From NCBI RefSeq assembly GCF_000938255.1, contig NZ_JYMR01000004.1, positions 248,001-312,000 on the forward strand: a stretch of DNA of 64,000 nucleotides. The letters run 5' to 3'. A program made the translations under genes and the position numbers. The stretch comes from Bradyrhizobium sp. LTSP849 (GTDB lineage Bacteria; Pseudomonadota; Alphaproteobacteria; Rhizobiales; Xanthobacteraceae). This document shows positions 1 through 8,727 of this stretch, in pieces. The notes under the pieces were generated by a model that worked only from the letters and a program-made list of their open reading frames with translations, was not told where the DNA came from and searched no databases. Numbering within the stretch: the stretch's first letter is position 1; every line of letters begins with the position of its first letter.

Positions 1-467
1 ATACCCATGTGGCGGATCGAAGCGATCGAAGAGATGTTGATGATCGAGCCGCCGCCCTGCTTCACCATCACGGGAATAACGTGCTTCATGGCGAAATAAG
101 CGCTCTTGAGGTTGACGCTGAAGACGCGGTCCCAGCTTTCCTCGGTCACCTCGACCACGCTGCCCATCTCGGCGATGCCGACATTGTTGTCGAGCACGTC
201 GATGCGGCCGTAAGCTTTCAGGCACGCCGCGACCATCGCCTCCACCTCGGCTGCGCGCGACACGTCGGCCGTGAACGCGCTCGCCTTCCCGCCCTCACCC
301 GTGATGATCTTCACCGTTTCCTCGGCCGCCGCGCCATTGCGATCGACGCAAAACACCTGCGCGCCCTCGCGCGCGAACGTCACCGCGGTCGCCTTTCCGT
401 TACCCCAGCCCGGGCCGATCGAGCCGGCGCCCACCACCATCGCAACCTTGCCCTTGAGCCGGTCCAT
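1..467 (-). CDS. SDR family oxidoreductase (3' end cut by window)
   Basis: Reading leftwards from an ATG at 467, the protein begins MDRLKGKVAMVVGAGSIG and runs open through the window edge, giving about 155 residues of a family usually near 250. Visible short-chain dehydrogenase features are the glycine-rich nucleotide-binding turn near residues 13-20 (GAGSIGPG, a slightly unusual version of TGxxxGxG), an acidic residue after beta-2 (VDRN), DNNVG in place of the usual NNAG, and the INISS strand that precedes the active site. The catalytic Tyr-Lys lies outside the window. The substrate cannot be inferred. A palindromic repeat follows its 5' end. Confidence 0.85.
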   Translation of the reverse strand, partial: MDRLKGKVAMVVGAGSIGPGWGNGKATAVTFAREGAQVFCVDRNGAAAEETVKIITGEGGKASAFTADVSRAAEVEAMVAACLKAYGRIDVLDNNVGIAEMGSVVEVTEESWDRVFSVNLKSAYFAMKHVIPVMVKQGGGSIINISSIASIRHMG

Positions 468-498
468 CGCGCGGTTCTCCCTTGTTGTTTTTTCTTTG

Positions 499-567
499 TA
501 GCCCGGATGGAGCGAAGCGTAATCCGGGATCACTGTCCCCGGATTGCGCTGCGCTCCATCCGGGCTA
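499..567. repeat. Palindromic intergenic repeat (TAGCCCGGATGGAGCG type)
   Basis: Sixteen-base arms at 499-514 and 552-567 are exact inverted copies, starting TAGCCCGGATGGAGCG. A second copy with the same arms lies at 31890-31973. It sits between the divergently placed 5' end of the SDR gene and the 3' end of the next minus-strand gene. No coding content. Confidence 0.85.
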
Positions 568-581
568 CGCGCGCGCTTCCC

Positions 582-1061
582 TTACTGAAACGTCATGTCC
601 AGGCACTTGGAGATGTCGGAACCGAGGCCAGAGGAGATGATGATGCAGCCGCGCACCTTCTGCGCGTTGACGTCGGCGGCCCACACCGAGTAGCCGCCGG
701 GACCGAAGAACGAATTGGTGTTCGGCGGCTCGGTCTCGGTCGCGTCGAAATCATAATGTCCGTCGGTCTCGAATATCCGCGGCTTCTTGGTACAGCCGCC
801 ATCGGTCTGGACGTTGATGACTTCCTTGTTGTCGCGGGTCAGCGCCAGGGAGACCTGGCAGCGGAAATATTCCGAAGTCTTGGTATTGAAGAGATAAGTG
901 TAGGATTTGCAAGTCGCGGTGTTGAGCTTGCCGGGGGCAAGGCCGCGGCTGCATGAAATCCGCTGGTTGTGGCTGAGCTGGTAATCATCGGCCCGAGCGG
1001 CCGGCGCCAGCGCCGTCAGCGACAACGCAGCAGCCCAGCAAATTTTAATGACATGGCGCAT
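582..1061 (-). CDS. Hypothetical secreted protein, 159 aa
   Basis: I do not recognise the family. The chosen ATG at 1061 has a GGTGGGG ribosome site nine bases upstream; another ATG three codons earlier would abut that site. The product begins MRHVIKICWAAALSLTALAP and has a clear Sec signal peptide ending AARA-DD near residue 23. The mature part has six or so cysteines spread along it (for example ISCSRG, ATCKSY, FRCQV, GGCTKK, RGCII, KCLDM), so disulfide bonding in the periplasm is plausible. It is transcribed away from the next gene, with 195 bp of shared upstream DNA. Confidence 0.75.
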   Translation of the reverse strand: MRHVIKICWAAALSLTALAPAARADDYQLSHNQRISCSRGLAPGKLNTATCKSYTYLFNTKTSEYFRCQVSLALTRDNKEVINVQTDGGCTKKPRIFETDGHYDFDATETEPPNTNSFFGPGGYSVWAADVNAQKVRGCIIISSGLGSDISKCLDMTFQ

Positions 1062-1256
1062 TCGAATCATCCCCACCAATATCTTTGTCGAGTTGCGTTC
1101 TAGACTGAAAGCGGAACATAGTCGCGAGGGGACGAAGGGAAAATCACAAACTGCTGGGCAAGACGTGATGCGCCGCAATGCGGCTTCTCGGATTGACCCG
1201 GAAACACTGTTCGTGATTTGTTCAAGCAGGGTACCCCAATGGCGGGGGAGGATGGG

Positions 1257-1562
1257 ATGATGGCATTTTCAACGAAGACATTTGCAATCGCAGCCGTGCT
1301 GGGTGCTTTCGCCGCACCCGCAGTCGCGCAAACCGCGGCGACGCCGTGGGAGCTCAACCCCGACACGGGCTATGCCTATGACAAGGAAGGCAAGACCTTC
1401 TCCTACAAGATGGGCACCAGCAATGCCGGCGAGCTCCTGAAGGGTGCCAAGAAGGTGCCGAAGGGCACGCTGTTCTTCATCGGCCAGAACGGCCAGCTCT
1501 ACATGCGCAGCGGCCCGTATCTGGAGGGCGACGGCAAGTTCAAGTTCGGGTCGAATCAGTAG
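1257..1562 (+). CDS. Hypothetical small secreted protein, 101 aa
   Basis: The start at 1257 (MMAFSTKTFA) follows a GGGGGAGGA ribosome site; the next codon is also ATG. Residues 1-26 form a signal peptide (cleavage near AVAQ-TA). The mature 75 residues are lysine- and glycine-rich, with KGTLFFIGQNGQLYMRSGPY near the C-terminus, a pattern suggesting a small beta-structured periplasmic protein. No family is recognised. It diverges from the secreted-protein gene at 582-1061 and is followed by a large inverted repeat rather than an operon partner. Confidence 0.7.
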   Translation: MMAFSTKTFAIAAVLGAFAAPAVAQTAATPWELNPDTGYAYDKEGKTFSYKMGTSNAGELLKGAKKVPKGTLFFIGQNGQLYMRSGPYLEGDGKFKFGSNQ

Positions 1563-1589
1563 GGGCGGCGAAGGCGCCGCATACTCAAT

Positions 1590-1730
1590 GTCGTCCCGGC
1601 GAAGGCCGGGACCCATACCCCCAGGGAGGGGTTTGGCGACGACTCTGAGTTAGAAAGCCTGTCCGCGGTACACACGCCGCGCCCCACCGATAGATCACGC
1701 GGTATGGGTCCCGGCCTTCGCCGGGACGAC
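1590..1730. repeat. Palindromic intergenic repeat (GTCGTCCCGGCGAAGG type)
   Basis: Arms of 29 bases (1590-1618 and 1702-1730) are exact inverted copies, beginning GTCGTCCCGGCGAAGGCCGG. A second copy is at 27297-27417 with unrelated sequence between its arms. It separates a plus-strand gene from the 3' end of a minus-strand gene and could act as a two-way terminator. Confidence 0.85.
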
Positions 1731-1735
1731 AGCTT

Positions 1736-2956
1736 TTAAAACGCCGCCGCCAACTCCCGCGCCCCACCATTGTTACTGTTGCTATCCATCCGCGCATCCG
1801 TGATCGCCAGCAGCTTCGCCACCGTGTTGTGGCGGATCGCGACCGGGTTGCGCTCGTAGCCGCCGCGCTGGAAGAAGTTCGAGGTCGGCACCTGCTCGCG
1901 CATCGCCTGCGGCATCGTCACCATGTCGAGGCCGGTGCCGTCGCCGGTGAGGTTCATCATCTCGAGCTCGGCTGCGCTCAGCGGACGGGTGTAGCCTTTG
2001 GCGCGGGCGAACAGCACCGAGGTCAGGAGCTTGTGGGTTTGCAGCATCGGCCCGACATCGATGTCGAGCACCATGGCATGCATCGCCCAGCCCTGCGCGG
2101 TGTCGCCGATCTTCTCATGCTCCGACCAGGTGTCCGGCACCGACTTGGCATGCGCCACCATGCGCTTCAGCACAGAGAGCTTGTATTCCAGCGACTTCCG
2201 CGCCGGGCCTGAGGTCTGCGCGACTTTCTCACTCAGCGCACGGATGAATTCGTGGCCCTGCTCAGCCAGCAGCTCGACGCTGTTGGTGGTCAGCAACTGG
2301 TTATAACCCATCGCGGTCGAGATCGCGCGCTTGCCGCCATGTTCAATTCCTGCTTGCACGTCGTAATTGCCGGTGCCGCCGGTCTCGAACGAATAGACCC
2401 GCACCGCCTGTTCGCGCGTCAGCCCTGACGCCAGCGCGTAACGCGCATAGACACGCTTGAACTCGGCCTCGGTCGCTGGCCGCTGCGGCGTGAACTGATA
2501 GAGGTCCTGCGCCGCGCGCAGGAGATCGGCGACCACGGGAAGCGGCTTGCGGGCGGGGCGCTCCGGCGTTTCCTCCGGCTCCGGATTCACTGGCCGCTTC
2601 GGCCCGTTATAGAGCGGCGCCTGCTCCAGCACGTAATCGTCGAGCGTGATCTGCTGCCCGCTGCGCCGCTTGGCGTTGCGGCCGCGCCGCTTCTCCGAGA
2701 TCTGGCTCCAATAGGCGCCGGCCTGGGCATCGAAGGCGCCGCGGATTTCCTGATACTCTTGCAGCTTGCGGCGATATTCGAGCACGGCCGGCGACGCGCC
2801 GCCGCCTTGCGCAAAAAATTGCGACAAGAGCTGAGCGTTGGCATTGCTGACGGCGGGCGGCAGCGCGTCGGCATCGCCGCCACGTGCGGCGGGCGCGAGC
2901 AGGACGAGCGCGAGTGGAACCAGCCTCAGGGCATTTCGAATCGGGTGATGATGCAT
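1736..2956 (-). CDS. Hypothetical secreted protein with possible lysozyme-like domain
   Basis: The 406-residue product starts MHHHPIRNALRLVPLALVLL, a signal peptide ending near AARG-GD. Residues about 60-140 are charged and proline-rich (PEPEETPERPARKPLP). The block around residues 185-235 (SGLTREQAVRVYSFETGG, then AMGYNQLL) has a glutamate in a lytic-transglycosylase-like setting, with a downstream GYNQLL resembling the GxxQ segment of those enzymes. This is only a fold-level guess, and no peptidoglycan-binding repeat is seen. An AGAGGG ribosome site precedes the start. Confidence 0.8.
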   Translation of the reverse strand: MHHHPIRNALRLVPLALVLLAPAARGGDADALPPAVSNANAQLLSQFFAQGGGASPAVLEYRRKLQEYQEIRGAFDAQAGAYWSQISEKRRGRNAKRRSGQQITLDDYVLEQAPLYNGPKRPVNPEPEETPERPARKPLPVVADLLRAAQDLYQFTPQRPATEAEFKRVYARYALASGLTREQAVRVYSFETGGTGNYDVQAGIEHGGKRAISTAMGYNQLLTTNSVELLAEQGHEFIRALSEKVAQTSGPARKSLEYKLSVLKRMVAHAKSVPDTWSEHEKIGDTAQGWAMHAMVLDIDVGPMLQTHKLLTSVLFARAKGYTRPLSAAELEMMNLTGDGTGLDMVTMPQAMREQVPTSNFFQRGGYERNPVAIRHNTVAKLLAITDARMDSNSNNGGARELAAAF

Positions 2957-3012
2957 GGCGCCCTCTTAGCAAGCATCCGGTAACCGTCACGTTAACGTGC
3001 CGTTTACCATCG

Positions 3013-3639
3013 TCACTTCCAGGCGAACACCGGCTGTTCCAGTTCCCGCACTCGGGTCTGCCGTCCCGCCAGCACCTCGCGGAACTGATAAATCAAGGCC
3101 GCAGTCGGCGCGTGGATCAGGCTGGCCTGATGATGGAAGCGGATCACGCGTCGCGCGCTTTCGGGGATCGCGACGAAATCGAAAGCCGCTTCGCGCTCGA
3201 TGGTCGCAAGCGAGATGCGATGGACCGATGCGACCTCATCAGGGTTCGGAACGATCGCGGCACTGTCGGCGGCCCAGACCACCACCGGCGTGATCAGATA
3301 ACCCGAGCGCGTCGGATAATCGTCGAGTTGGCCGAGCACCTCGCCACTGCCGAGCTTGAGGCCAAGCTCCTCGTCAAGTTCGCGCAGTGCCGCTTCGACC
3401 GGCGTCTCGCCGGCGTCGCAGCGTCCGCCCGGCAAAGCCCATTGACCGCGATGGGCGCGCAGGTGTGATGCGCGCAGCGTGAGCAGGAGCGCGGTGTCAT
3501 CGCCCTCCCCCGTCGCGGTCAGCGCGATCGCCACCGCCGCACGCTTCAATGCTGACGGCTCGGTCGCATCAGGCAGCCGCGCGAATGCCGCGCAGGCCTC
3601 TGCGATATTCCGTCTGGTGGCATCGTCGAAAGATCTCAT
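3013..3639 (-). CDS. Nudix hydrolase, CoA pyrophosphatase type
   Basis: The 208-residue protein has a complete Nudix box at residues 72-94 (G-x5-E-x7-REL-x-EE-x-GL; E87, E90 and E91 are the expected metal ligands). Just before it, [19 protein letters not shown] matches the pattern of the NudL/CoA-pyrophosphatase subgroup, which cleaves coenzyme A to phosphopantetheine and 3',5'-ADP. The substrate call rests only on that subgroup pattern. The gene diverges from the thioesterase-like gene starting at 3698, with 58 bp between start codons. Confidence 0.9.
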   Translation of the reverse strand: MRSFDDATRRNIAEACAAFARLPDATEPSALKRAAVAIALTATGEGDDTALLLTLRASHLRAHRGQWALPGGRCDAGETPVEAALRELDEELGLKLGSGEVLGQLDDYPTRSGYLITPVVVWAADSAAIVPNPDEVASVHRISLATIEREAAFDFVAIPESARRVIRFHHQASLIHAPTAALIYQFREVLAGRQTRVRELEQPVFAWK

Positions 3640-3697
3640 GATGCTTGACTACACCAGGACCGCATCTGATGAAACGAGGAGAGATGCGCCAGCAAGG

Positions 3698-4135
3698 ATG
3701 GACCGGGAGATGATCGACAAGACCGCCGCAAAGCTTAAATCAGACGGCTGGACCATCCTCGAGACCACCGGCTTCATGCACCTGATCGGCCCGCTCTGGG
3801 AGCGCAAGGTCGACGGCCACTACGAATTCGCGCTTGCCACCGAGGACAAGCACCACAACCGCCGCGGCATGGTCCAGGGCGGCGTGATGATGACATTTGC
3901 CGACCGCACCTGCGGCATGACCGCCCGCTATGTCTCGGGCAAGGAATTCATGGCCACCGTGCAGCTCGACACCCATTTCGTCGAGGCCGGCCAGATCGGC
4001 GACCTCCTGATCTCCCGCCCCCGCGTGGTGCGCGCGACGCGCAGCCTGATTTTCATGAGCACCGAGGTGACAGTGGACGGCCGTTGCTTGGTGATGGCGA
4101 ATGGCGTGTTCAAGATCTTGAAGGGGCCGGGGTAG
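3698..4135 (+). CDS. PaaI-type (hotdog-fold) thioesterase
   Basis: A 145-residue product, typical of small hotdog thioesterases. HHNRRGMVQGGVMMTFADRTCGMTA near residues 47-70 is the family core: the HG/QGG turn starting the central helix and the acidic residue (D) that acts in acyl-CoA hydrolysis. The later TVQLDTHFVEAGQIGDL strand is also characteristic. The start at 3698 is chosen because it gives the family length; ATG at 3710 is an alternative, and neither has a strong ribosome site. Acyl substrate unknown. Confidence 0.85.
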   Translation: MDREMIDKTAAKLKSDGWTILETTGFMHLIGPLWERKVDGHYEFALATEDKHHNRRGMVQGGVMMTFADRTCGMTARYVSGKEFMATVQLDTHFVEAGQIGDLLISRPRVVRATRSLIFMSTEVTVDGRCLVMANGVFKILKGPG

Positions 4136-4180
4136 CGAGACGTAGTCAGGCTACCACCGCCGCCAACGACACCCACCGCT

Positions 4181-4280
4181 GTCATTCCCCGCGAAGGCGG
4201 GGAATCCAGTACGCCGCAGCTTCTCCGCTCAATCACTAGCGTCTCGGCGTACTGGATCGCCCGCCTTCGCGGGCGATGAC
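4181..4280. repeat. Imperfect palindromic intergenic repeat
   Basis: Left arm 4181-4215 (GTCATTCCCCGCGAAGGCGG...) and right arm 4246-4280 (...CGCCTTCGCGGGCGATGAC) form a long hairpin with a few mismatches. It is the first of two different palindromes filling the 305-bp gap between the thioesterase and the aldo/keto reductase. Confidence 0.8.
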
Positions 4281-4313
4281 ACCGAGTGTGGGGTATGCGC
4301 GTCCCCCCAACCT

Positions 4314-4394
4314 CGTCATTGCGAGCGCAGCGAAGCAATCCAGACTATCTCCGCGGACGCATCTCTGGATTGCTTCGCTGCGCTCGCAATGACG
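4314..4394. repeat. Palindromic intergenic repeat (CGTCATTGCGAGCGCAGCG type)
   Basis: Two long arms, CGTCATTGCGAGCGCAGCGA... and its inverted copy ending ...CGCTGCGCTCGCAATGACG, enclose a short loop. It lies immediately upstream of the aldo/keto reductase and is likely a terminator-like or repeat-derived hairpin, not a regulator. A fragment of the same family (CGTCGTTGCGAGCGCAGC) appears near 7608. Confidence 0.85.
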
Positions 4395-4441
4395 GAACTG
4401 GGGCGCTATGCTGACACCAACGAACGCATCGAGGATAGCCC

Positions 4442-5464
4442 ATGCAATACCGCCAACTCGGCCGCTCTGGCCTCAAGGTCTCGCCGATCTGTCTCGGCAC
4501 CATGATGTTCGGCGGGCCGACGGATGAGGCCGCCTCACAGCGCATCATCGCGAAGGCACATGAGGCCGGTATCAATTTCATCGACACGGCGGACGCCTAT
4601 TCAAAGGGCGGCTCCGAGGAGGTCGTCGGCCGCGCCATCGGCAACAACCGTCACGCCTGGGTGCTCGCCACAAAACTCGCCAACCCCATGAACACAGGTA
4701 TGGGCGACGATCCCAATCGTGTCGGGCTGTCGCGGCGCTGGGTATTGCAGGCGGCTGACGAGAGCCTGAAGCGGCTCGGCACCGACCACATCGACATCTA
4801 CTATCTGCACAAGGAAGACCATGCGACGCCGCTGGAGGAGACGGTGCGCGCGATGGGCGATTTGATCCGCGCCGGCAAAATCCGCTATTTCGGTGTCTCC
4901 AATTATCGCGCCTGGCGCGTCGCCGAGATCTGCAACATCTGCGACCGGCTCGGCATCGACCGCCCCGTAGCGAGCCAGCCCTATTACAACGCGATGAACC
5001 GCATGCCCGAGGTCGAGCACTTTCCGGCCTGCGGCTATTATGGCCTCGGCATCGTCGCCTATAGCCCGCTGGCGCGCGGCGTGCTCACCGGCAAATACAA
5101 GCCCGACGCCGCTCCGGACAAGGAGACGCGCGCAGGCCGCAACGACACCCGCATGATGCAGACCGAATGGCGGCCGGAATCGCTGAAGCTCGCGCAGGAG
5201 ATCAAGAGCCACGCCGAGACGAAAGGCATCACCGCCGGCCAGCTCTCGGTCGCCTGGGTGCTGAACTCAGCCTTTGTCTCTTCGGTGATCGCCGGTCCCC
5301 GCACGGAAGAACAATGGGACGACTACATCCACGCGCTCGACTATCGCTTCACTGCCGAGGACGAGGCGCTGATCGACCGCCTGGTGACGCCGGGCCATCC
5401 GTCGACGCCGGGCTACAACGACCCGGCCTATCCGATCGAAGGACGCCGCGCGCGAACGGCGTGA
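4442..5464 (+). CDS. Aldo/keto reductase
   Basis: A 340-residue TIM-barrel oxidoreductase with the full catalytic tetrad of the family: D48 and Y53 (FIDTADAYSKGGSEE), K78 (LATKLA) and H123 (YYLHKED). The C-terminal SSVIAGPRTEEQW segment binds NADP(H) phosphate in relatives. It most resembles the bacterial YajO/Tas-like group, which reduces aldehydes and ketones; the substrate is unknown. GAGGA lies eight bases before the ATG. The next gene starts 15 bp after the stop, so the two are probably co-transcribed. Confidence 0.92.
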   Translation: MQYRQLGRSGLKVSPICLGTMMFGGPTDEAASQRIIAKAHEAGINFIDTADAYSKGGSEEVVGRAIGNNRHAWVLATKLANPMNTGMGDDPNRVGLSRRWVLQAADESLKRLGTDHIDIYYLHKEDHATPLEETVRAMGDLIRAGKIRYFGVSNYRAWRVAEICNICDRLGIDRPVASQPYYNAMNRMPEVEHFPACGYYGLGIVAYSPLARGVLTGKYKPDAAPDKETRAGRNDTRMMQTEWRPESLKLAQEIKSHAETKGITAGQLSVAWVLNSAFVSSVIAGPRTEEQWDDYIHALDYRFTAEDEALIDRLVTPGHPSTPGYNDPAYPIEGRRARTA

Positions 5465-5479
5465 GAGCGGGAGCCGACA

Positions 5480-6793
5480 ATGGCGATTGAAGACCGCTGC
5501 GGGCTACCGCTGTCCACCTCTTCGCATGAAGCGGCTGGCGCCTATCGCGAGGGCGTCGACCTCATCCTCGCGGGCTGGACTGGCGCGGCGGAGGCGCTGG
5601 AGCGTGCTATCGCGGCCGATCCGGATTTCGCGCTGGCCCATATCGCACGGGCGCGGCTGCATTCGTTCTATCAGCAGGGCGATCTCGCGCGCGCCAAGGC
5701 GGCGGTGGCGCGCGAACTTGTGGCGAAGCGCGGCGATCAACGCGAGCGCTCGCATGTCGAGACGCTGGCGCTCGCAATCGAGGGGCGGCTGCCCGAGGCA
5801 CTGTCAGCGACGCTGAAACACATCGATACCTGGCCGCGCGATACGATCGTACTCTCGCTGCCGCTCGGCGCGTTCGGCCTGTTCGCCTTCTCCGGCATGG
5901 CCGATCACGGCCAGGCGCGGCAGGATCTGTGCGAGCGCGTCGCGCACCATTACGGCGAGGACTGGTGGTTCCTCACGCTGTACGGCTGGGCGATGACCGA
6001 GAACGGCAACGTCACGCGCGGCCGCGCTGTCACCGAGCGCGGCTTCGGCCTGCGGCGGCAGAACGCCCATGCCGCGCACGCGGTGCTGCATGCGATGTTC
6101 GAGGACGGCTCGATCGACGAGGCCGACCGTCTCGTCGACGATTGGATTCCCTCCTACGACCGCGCCGGGATCTTGCACGGCCATATCCTCTGGCACCAGG
6201 CGCTCGGCGCGCTCGAACATGGCGATGCGGCGCGGGCGCTCGCGATCTACGCCGACGTGCTCCAGCCTTCCGCCACGCTGGCGCCGCCGCTCAACGTCAT
6301 CACCGACGGCGCCTCGCTGTTGTGGCGCCTGTCGGCTTATGGCCATGCTGTGCCGAAGCCGCTCTGGCTTGAGGCCGATGCCACCGCGCAAAAACTGTTT
6401 CCGAAATCGAGCCTGCCTTTTGCGGACGTCCACATGGCGCTGTTTGCCGCTGCGACGCAAAATCGCGAGGCGCTCGCCGCGCGTCTTGCGGTGATCGAGC
6501 AGCGGCTCACTGAGGGCAAGCTGTCGGCCGGCCCCGTGGTGCCGGCGATCTGCCGCGCGCTGGCGGCTTTTGCGGACGAGGATTATGCCGCTTGCGTGCG
6601 AGAGTTGGCGCCGGTCCTCACCGATGTTGTGCGCATCGGCGGCAGCCATGCCCAGCGCGAGCTGATCGAGGACACTTTCCTTGTCGCTCTGATGCGCAGC
6701 GGCGAACTGCCCCGCGCCCGCGCCCTGCTCGACGCCCGCCTGCACCGCCGCCCGTCCATGCGCGATACGCGCTGGCAGGCAGCAATGGGCTAG
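5480..6793 (+). CDS. Tetratricopeptide repeat protein (TTC38-like)
   Basis: A 437-residue soluble helical-repeat protein with no signal peptide. Alanine-rich TPR-like helices recur throughout (residues about 20-65, 65-115, 140-200, 225-260, 330-430), for example AAEALERAIAADPDFALAHIARARL. The overall pattern, including HYGEDWWFLTLYGWAMTE and the following FEDGS segment, recalls the TTC38 family. Its role is unknown; TPR arrays mediate protein contacts. It follows the aldo/keto reductase by 15 bp with its own GGGAG ribosome site. Confidence 0.85.
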   Translation: MAIEDRCGLPLSTSSHEAAGAYREGVDLILAGWTGAAEALERAIAADPDFALAHIARARLHSFYQQGDLARAKAAVARELVAKRGDQRERSHVETLALAIEGRLPEALSATLKHIDTWPRDTIVLSLPLGAFGLFAFSGMADHGQARQDLCERVAHHYGEDWWFLTLYGWAMTENGNVTRGRAVTERGFGLRRQNAHAAHAVLHAMFEDGSIDEADRLVDDWIPSYDRAGILHGHILWHQALGALEHGDAARALAIYADVLQPSATLAPPLNVITDGASLLWRLSAYGHAVPKPLWLEADATAQKLFPKSSLPFADVHMALFAAATQNREALAARLAVIEQRLTEGKLSAGPVVPAICRALAAFADEDYAACVRELAPVLTDVVRIGGSHAQRELIEDTFLVALMRSGELPRARALLDARLHRRPSMRDTRWQAAMG

Positions 6794-6994
6794 CTCTGCC
6801 ACGAAAAAAACACCGGCCTGGCGGCAAGTGCCTGTTGGGACGGGATGGGCGATTTGAGCGAATCGCCGATGGGTGGCGCGGTGGTATTCCAGACGGGTTT
6901 GGCAGCACAAACGGGATCGCAACCAATTTGCGGTTCGATGGTTATTGGACGGAACTTTCCCGCTTCCGTGGTCCCCTGGCATACGAGCCTCGCG

Positions 6995-7573
6995 ATGCGC
7001 CTCTGCCGACCGGTCCTCGCTGCAACCCTGACCCTCCTCGCAAGTCCTTGTTTTGCCGAGTCTTCCACCGCAATCCCGGTGAACAATCCGCCCGCTCAGC
7101 AGAACTCCTTCGTCGACCTGCTGGCGCTGATGTCCGGCCATTGCAAGACGCTGAAGGTCGCCGGGCGCACCTTCGCCTGCAAGACGGTGGCCTACGCCCA
7201 TGGCGACGGGGGCCGGGTCAATTTCGCCGTCGCCGTCGACGACCCCAGCGACGAGAACCACGTGGTGTCGTTCTCCGGCGAGAACGGCAAGCGGGCCGAC
7301 GACAATTCCTACGAGCTGCCGATCGACCGCATGCTGCTCAACTCCAAGGACCGGCCGAAGGTTGACGGCTTGCCGGTACCGGCCGAGCAGACTTCCACTG
7401 GCACCTGCCGCCAGACCGGCAATTTCGCCGCCAAGAAGGTGAACGACGTCACCTGCTCCGCGACCGACAGCGAAGGCCGCAAATACGAGCTGCTGTTCGT
7501 CTCCGACGGCGCGCCGGTGAGCGTGCGCCGGATCAGGCAGTCGGCGCCGTCGATTCAGGATCCGTTCAAGTAG
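6995..7573 (+). CDS. Hypothetical secreted protein, 192 aa
   Basis: The chosen ATG at 6995 gives a clean signal peptide (MRLCRPVLAATLTLLASPCFA) cleaved before ESS. An upstream in-frame extension is possible but would bury that peptide. Four cysteines in the mature part (HCKTL, FACKT, GTCRQT, VTCSAT) could form two disulfides. No family recognised. The coding frame is supported by strong third-position GC bias across its length. It stands alone between the TPR gene and the isochorismatase-like gene. Confidence 0.7.
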   Translation: MRLCRPVLAATLTLLASPCFAESSTAIPVNNPPAQQNSFVDLLALMSGHCKTLKVAGRTFACKTVAYAHGDGGRVNFAVAVDDPSDENHVVSFSGENGKRADDNSYELPIDRMLLNSKDRPKVDGLPVPAEQTSTGTCRQTGNFAAKKVNDVTCSATDSEGRKYELLFVSDGAPVSVRRIRQSAPSIQDPFK

Positions 7574-7710
7574 CGCCATCGCCCGCGCGAGACGGTCTCC
7601 CCATCTCGTCGTTGCGAGCGCAGCCGTCCTGAAACGAGGGAAATTCGGCGTTGCCCGCACTGGCCGGCGCCTCGCATACTCGGCTCGCCATAAGCCGGAA
7701 TCCGTTCTCC

Positions 7711-8286
7711 ATGCCCCACCCTCTCCCCGCCCTCATCGTCGTCGACGTCCAGCGCGCGTTCGACGAATGGGAGGCGGCCGGAAAACGGCGCAACAATCCG
7801 GATGCGGTGGCGCGCATCGCCGATCTGTTGAAGGCATTCAGGGCGAGCGGTGCGCCGATCTTCCACATCCGCCATGAGGGCACCAAGCCGAACTCGACGT
7901 TCCGCCCCGAGAACTCCGGCTACGCGGTCAAGGACGAGGCGCGCGAACAGGCCGGCGAGCCCGTGATCGTGAAGCGCGTCAACAGCGCCTTCATCGGCAC
8001 CGACCTCGAAAGCCGCTTGCGCGCAGGCAACATCTCGACGCTCGTCATCTGCGGGGCCACCACCAATCATTGCGTCGAGACGACGGCGCGGATGGCCGGC
8101 AATCTCGGCTTCGACGCACGCCTCGTGCGCGACGCGACATGGACGTTCGACCGCGTCGGGCCCGATGGCGATACGCATTCGGCCGAGGCGATCCACGCGA
8201 TGACGCTGTCGAATCTCAACGGCGAATTCGCCCGCATTGTGACCACGCATGACGTGATCGCCTCGCTCGCAGCACTGCGACAATAA
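7711..8286 (+). CDS. Isochorismatase-like cysteine hydrolase
   Basis: A 191-residue Rossmann-like hydrolase with the family's D-K-C triad: D12 (IVVDVQRAF), K88 (PVIVKRVNSAF) and C121 (CGATTNHCVETTARMA). The cis-peptide-like GATTN motif before the cysteine is normal for the family, whose members hydrolyse nicotinamide, carbamoyl-sarcosine, biuret or isochorismate. The active-site surroundings do not pick one of these. The start at 7711 is the ATG immediately before the conserved first strand. Confidence 0.9.
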   Translation: MPHPLPALIVVDVQRAFDEWEAAGKRRNNPDAVARIADLLKAFRASGAPIFHIRHEGTKPNSTFRPENSGYAVKDEAREQAGEPVIVKRVNSAFIGTDLESRLRAGNISTLVICGATTNHCVETTARMAGNLGFDARLVRDATWTFDRVGPDGDTHSAEAIHAMTLSNLNGEFARIVTTHDVIASLAALRQ

Positions 8287-8396
8287 ACCTCAATACGCTT
8301 GAGCCATTTGCGTCTGCGTCGTTTCGACGCCCGCCATAGTCGGAACGCGGCGAACGCACATCTGTTGTCACTCGACTTATCAACTGGAGTGATGAC

Positions 8397-8678
8397 ATGA
8401 AGTATCTCTTTGTCGCGATGGCGATCGGCGCTGCGGCGCTGGCCGGCGGATCCGCGGCACACGCGGCCGGCAGCGGAAAGGCCAAGCCGAACGCGCAGAC
8501 CCAATCGACCGACATCAGCGCGCAACACCGGCATCATCAGGGCCACCGCCAGCATCATCATTGGCGCCCTCATCACGGCCACTATCGTCCGTACTACCGG
8601 AGCTACGGCTATTATCCGCGGCCGCATCACGGCTATCATGGCGGCCGACCCTACGGCTACGGCGGCCATCGCTGGTAA
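8397..8678 (+). CDS. Small secreted histidine/tyrosine-rich protein
   Basis: A 93-residue protein with a signal peptide (MKYLFVAMAIGAAALAGGSAAHAA). The second half is extremely rich in His, Tyr, Arg and Gly (RHHQGHRQHHHWRPHHGHY, then repeated Y-Y-R/P-H-H-G-Y units). Such low-complexity sequence could bind metals or sit in the envelope. The function is not known. A GGAG ribosome site precedes the ATG, and a strong hairpin terminator follows at 8701. Confidence 0.8.
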   Translation: MKYLFVAMAIGAAALAGGSAAHAAGSGKAKPNAQTQSTDISAQHRHHQGHRQHHHWRPHHGHYRPYYRSYGYYPRPHHGYHGGRPYGYGGHRW

Positions 8679-8700
8679 ACGGGCTGTCGTCGATGAACGA

Positions 8701-8727
8701 AAGGCCCGCGAGCACGCGGGCCTTTTT
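8701..8727 (+). terminator. Intrinsic terminator shared by convergent genes
   Basis: A perfect ten-base stem (AAGGCCCGCG, loop AGCA, CGCGGGCCTT) is followed by a T run. The T run touches the TGA stop of the convergent amine oxidase gene, and the leading A residues give a T-tract on the other strand, so it may terminate both transcripts. Confidence 0.85.

Noticed and set aside
5804..7660. Long open frame (618 codons) opposite the TPR gene
   Set aside because: High GC gives long antisense frames; the amino acid composition is arginine- and histidine-rich without any domain, and the plus strand has recognised genes.
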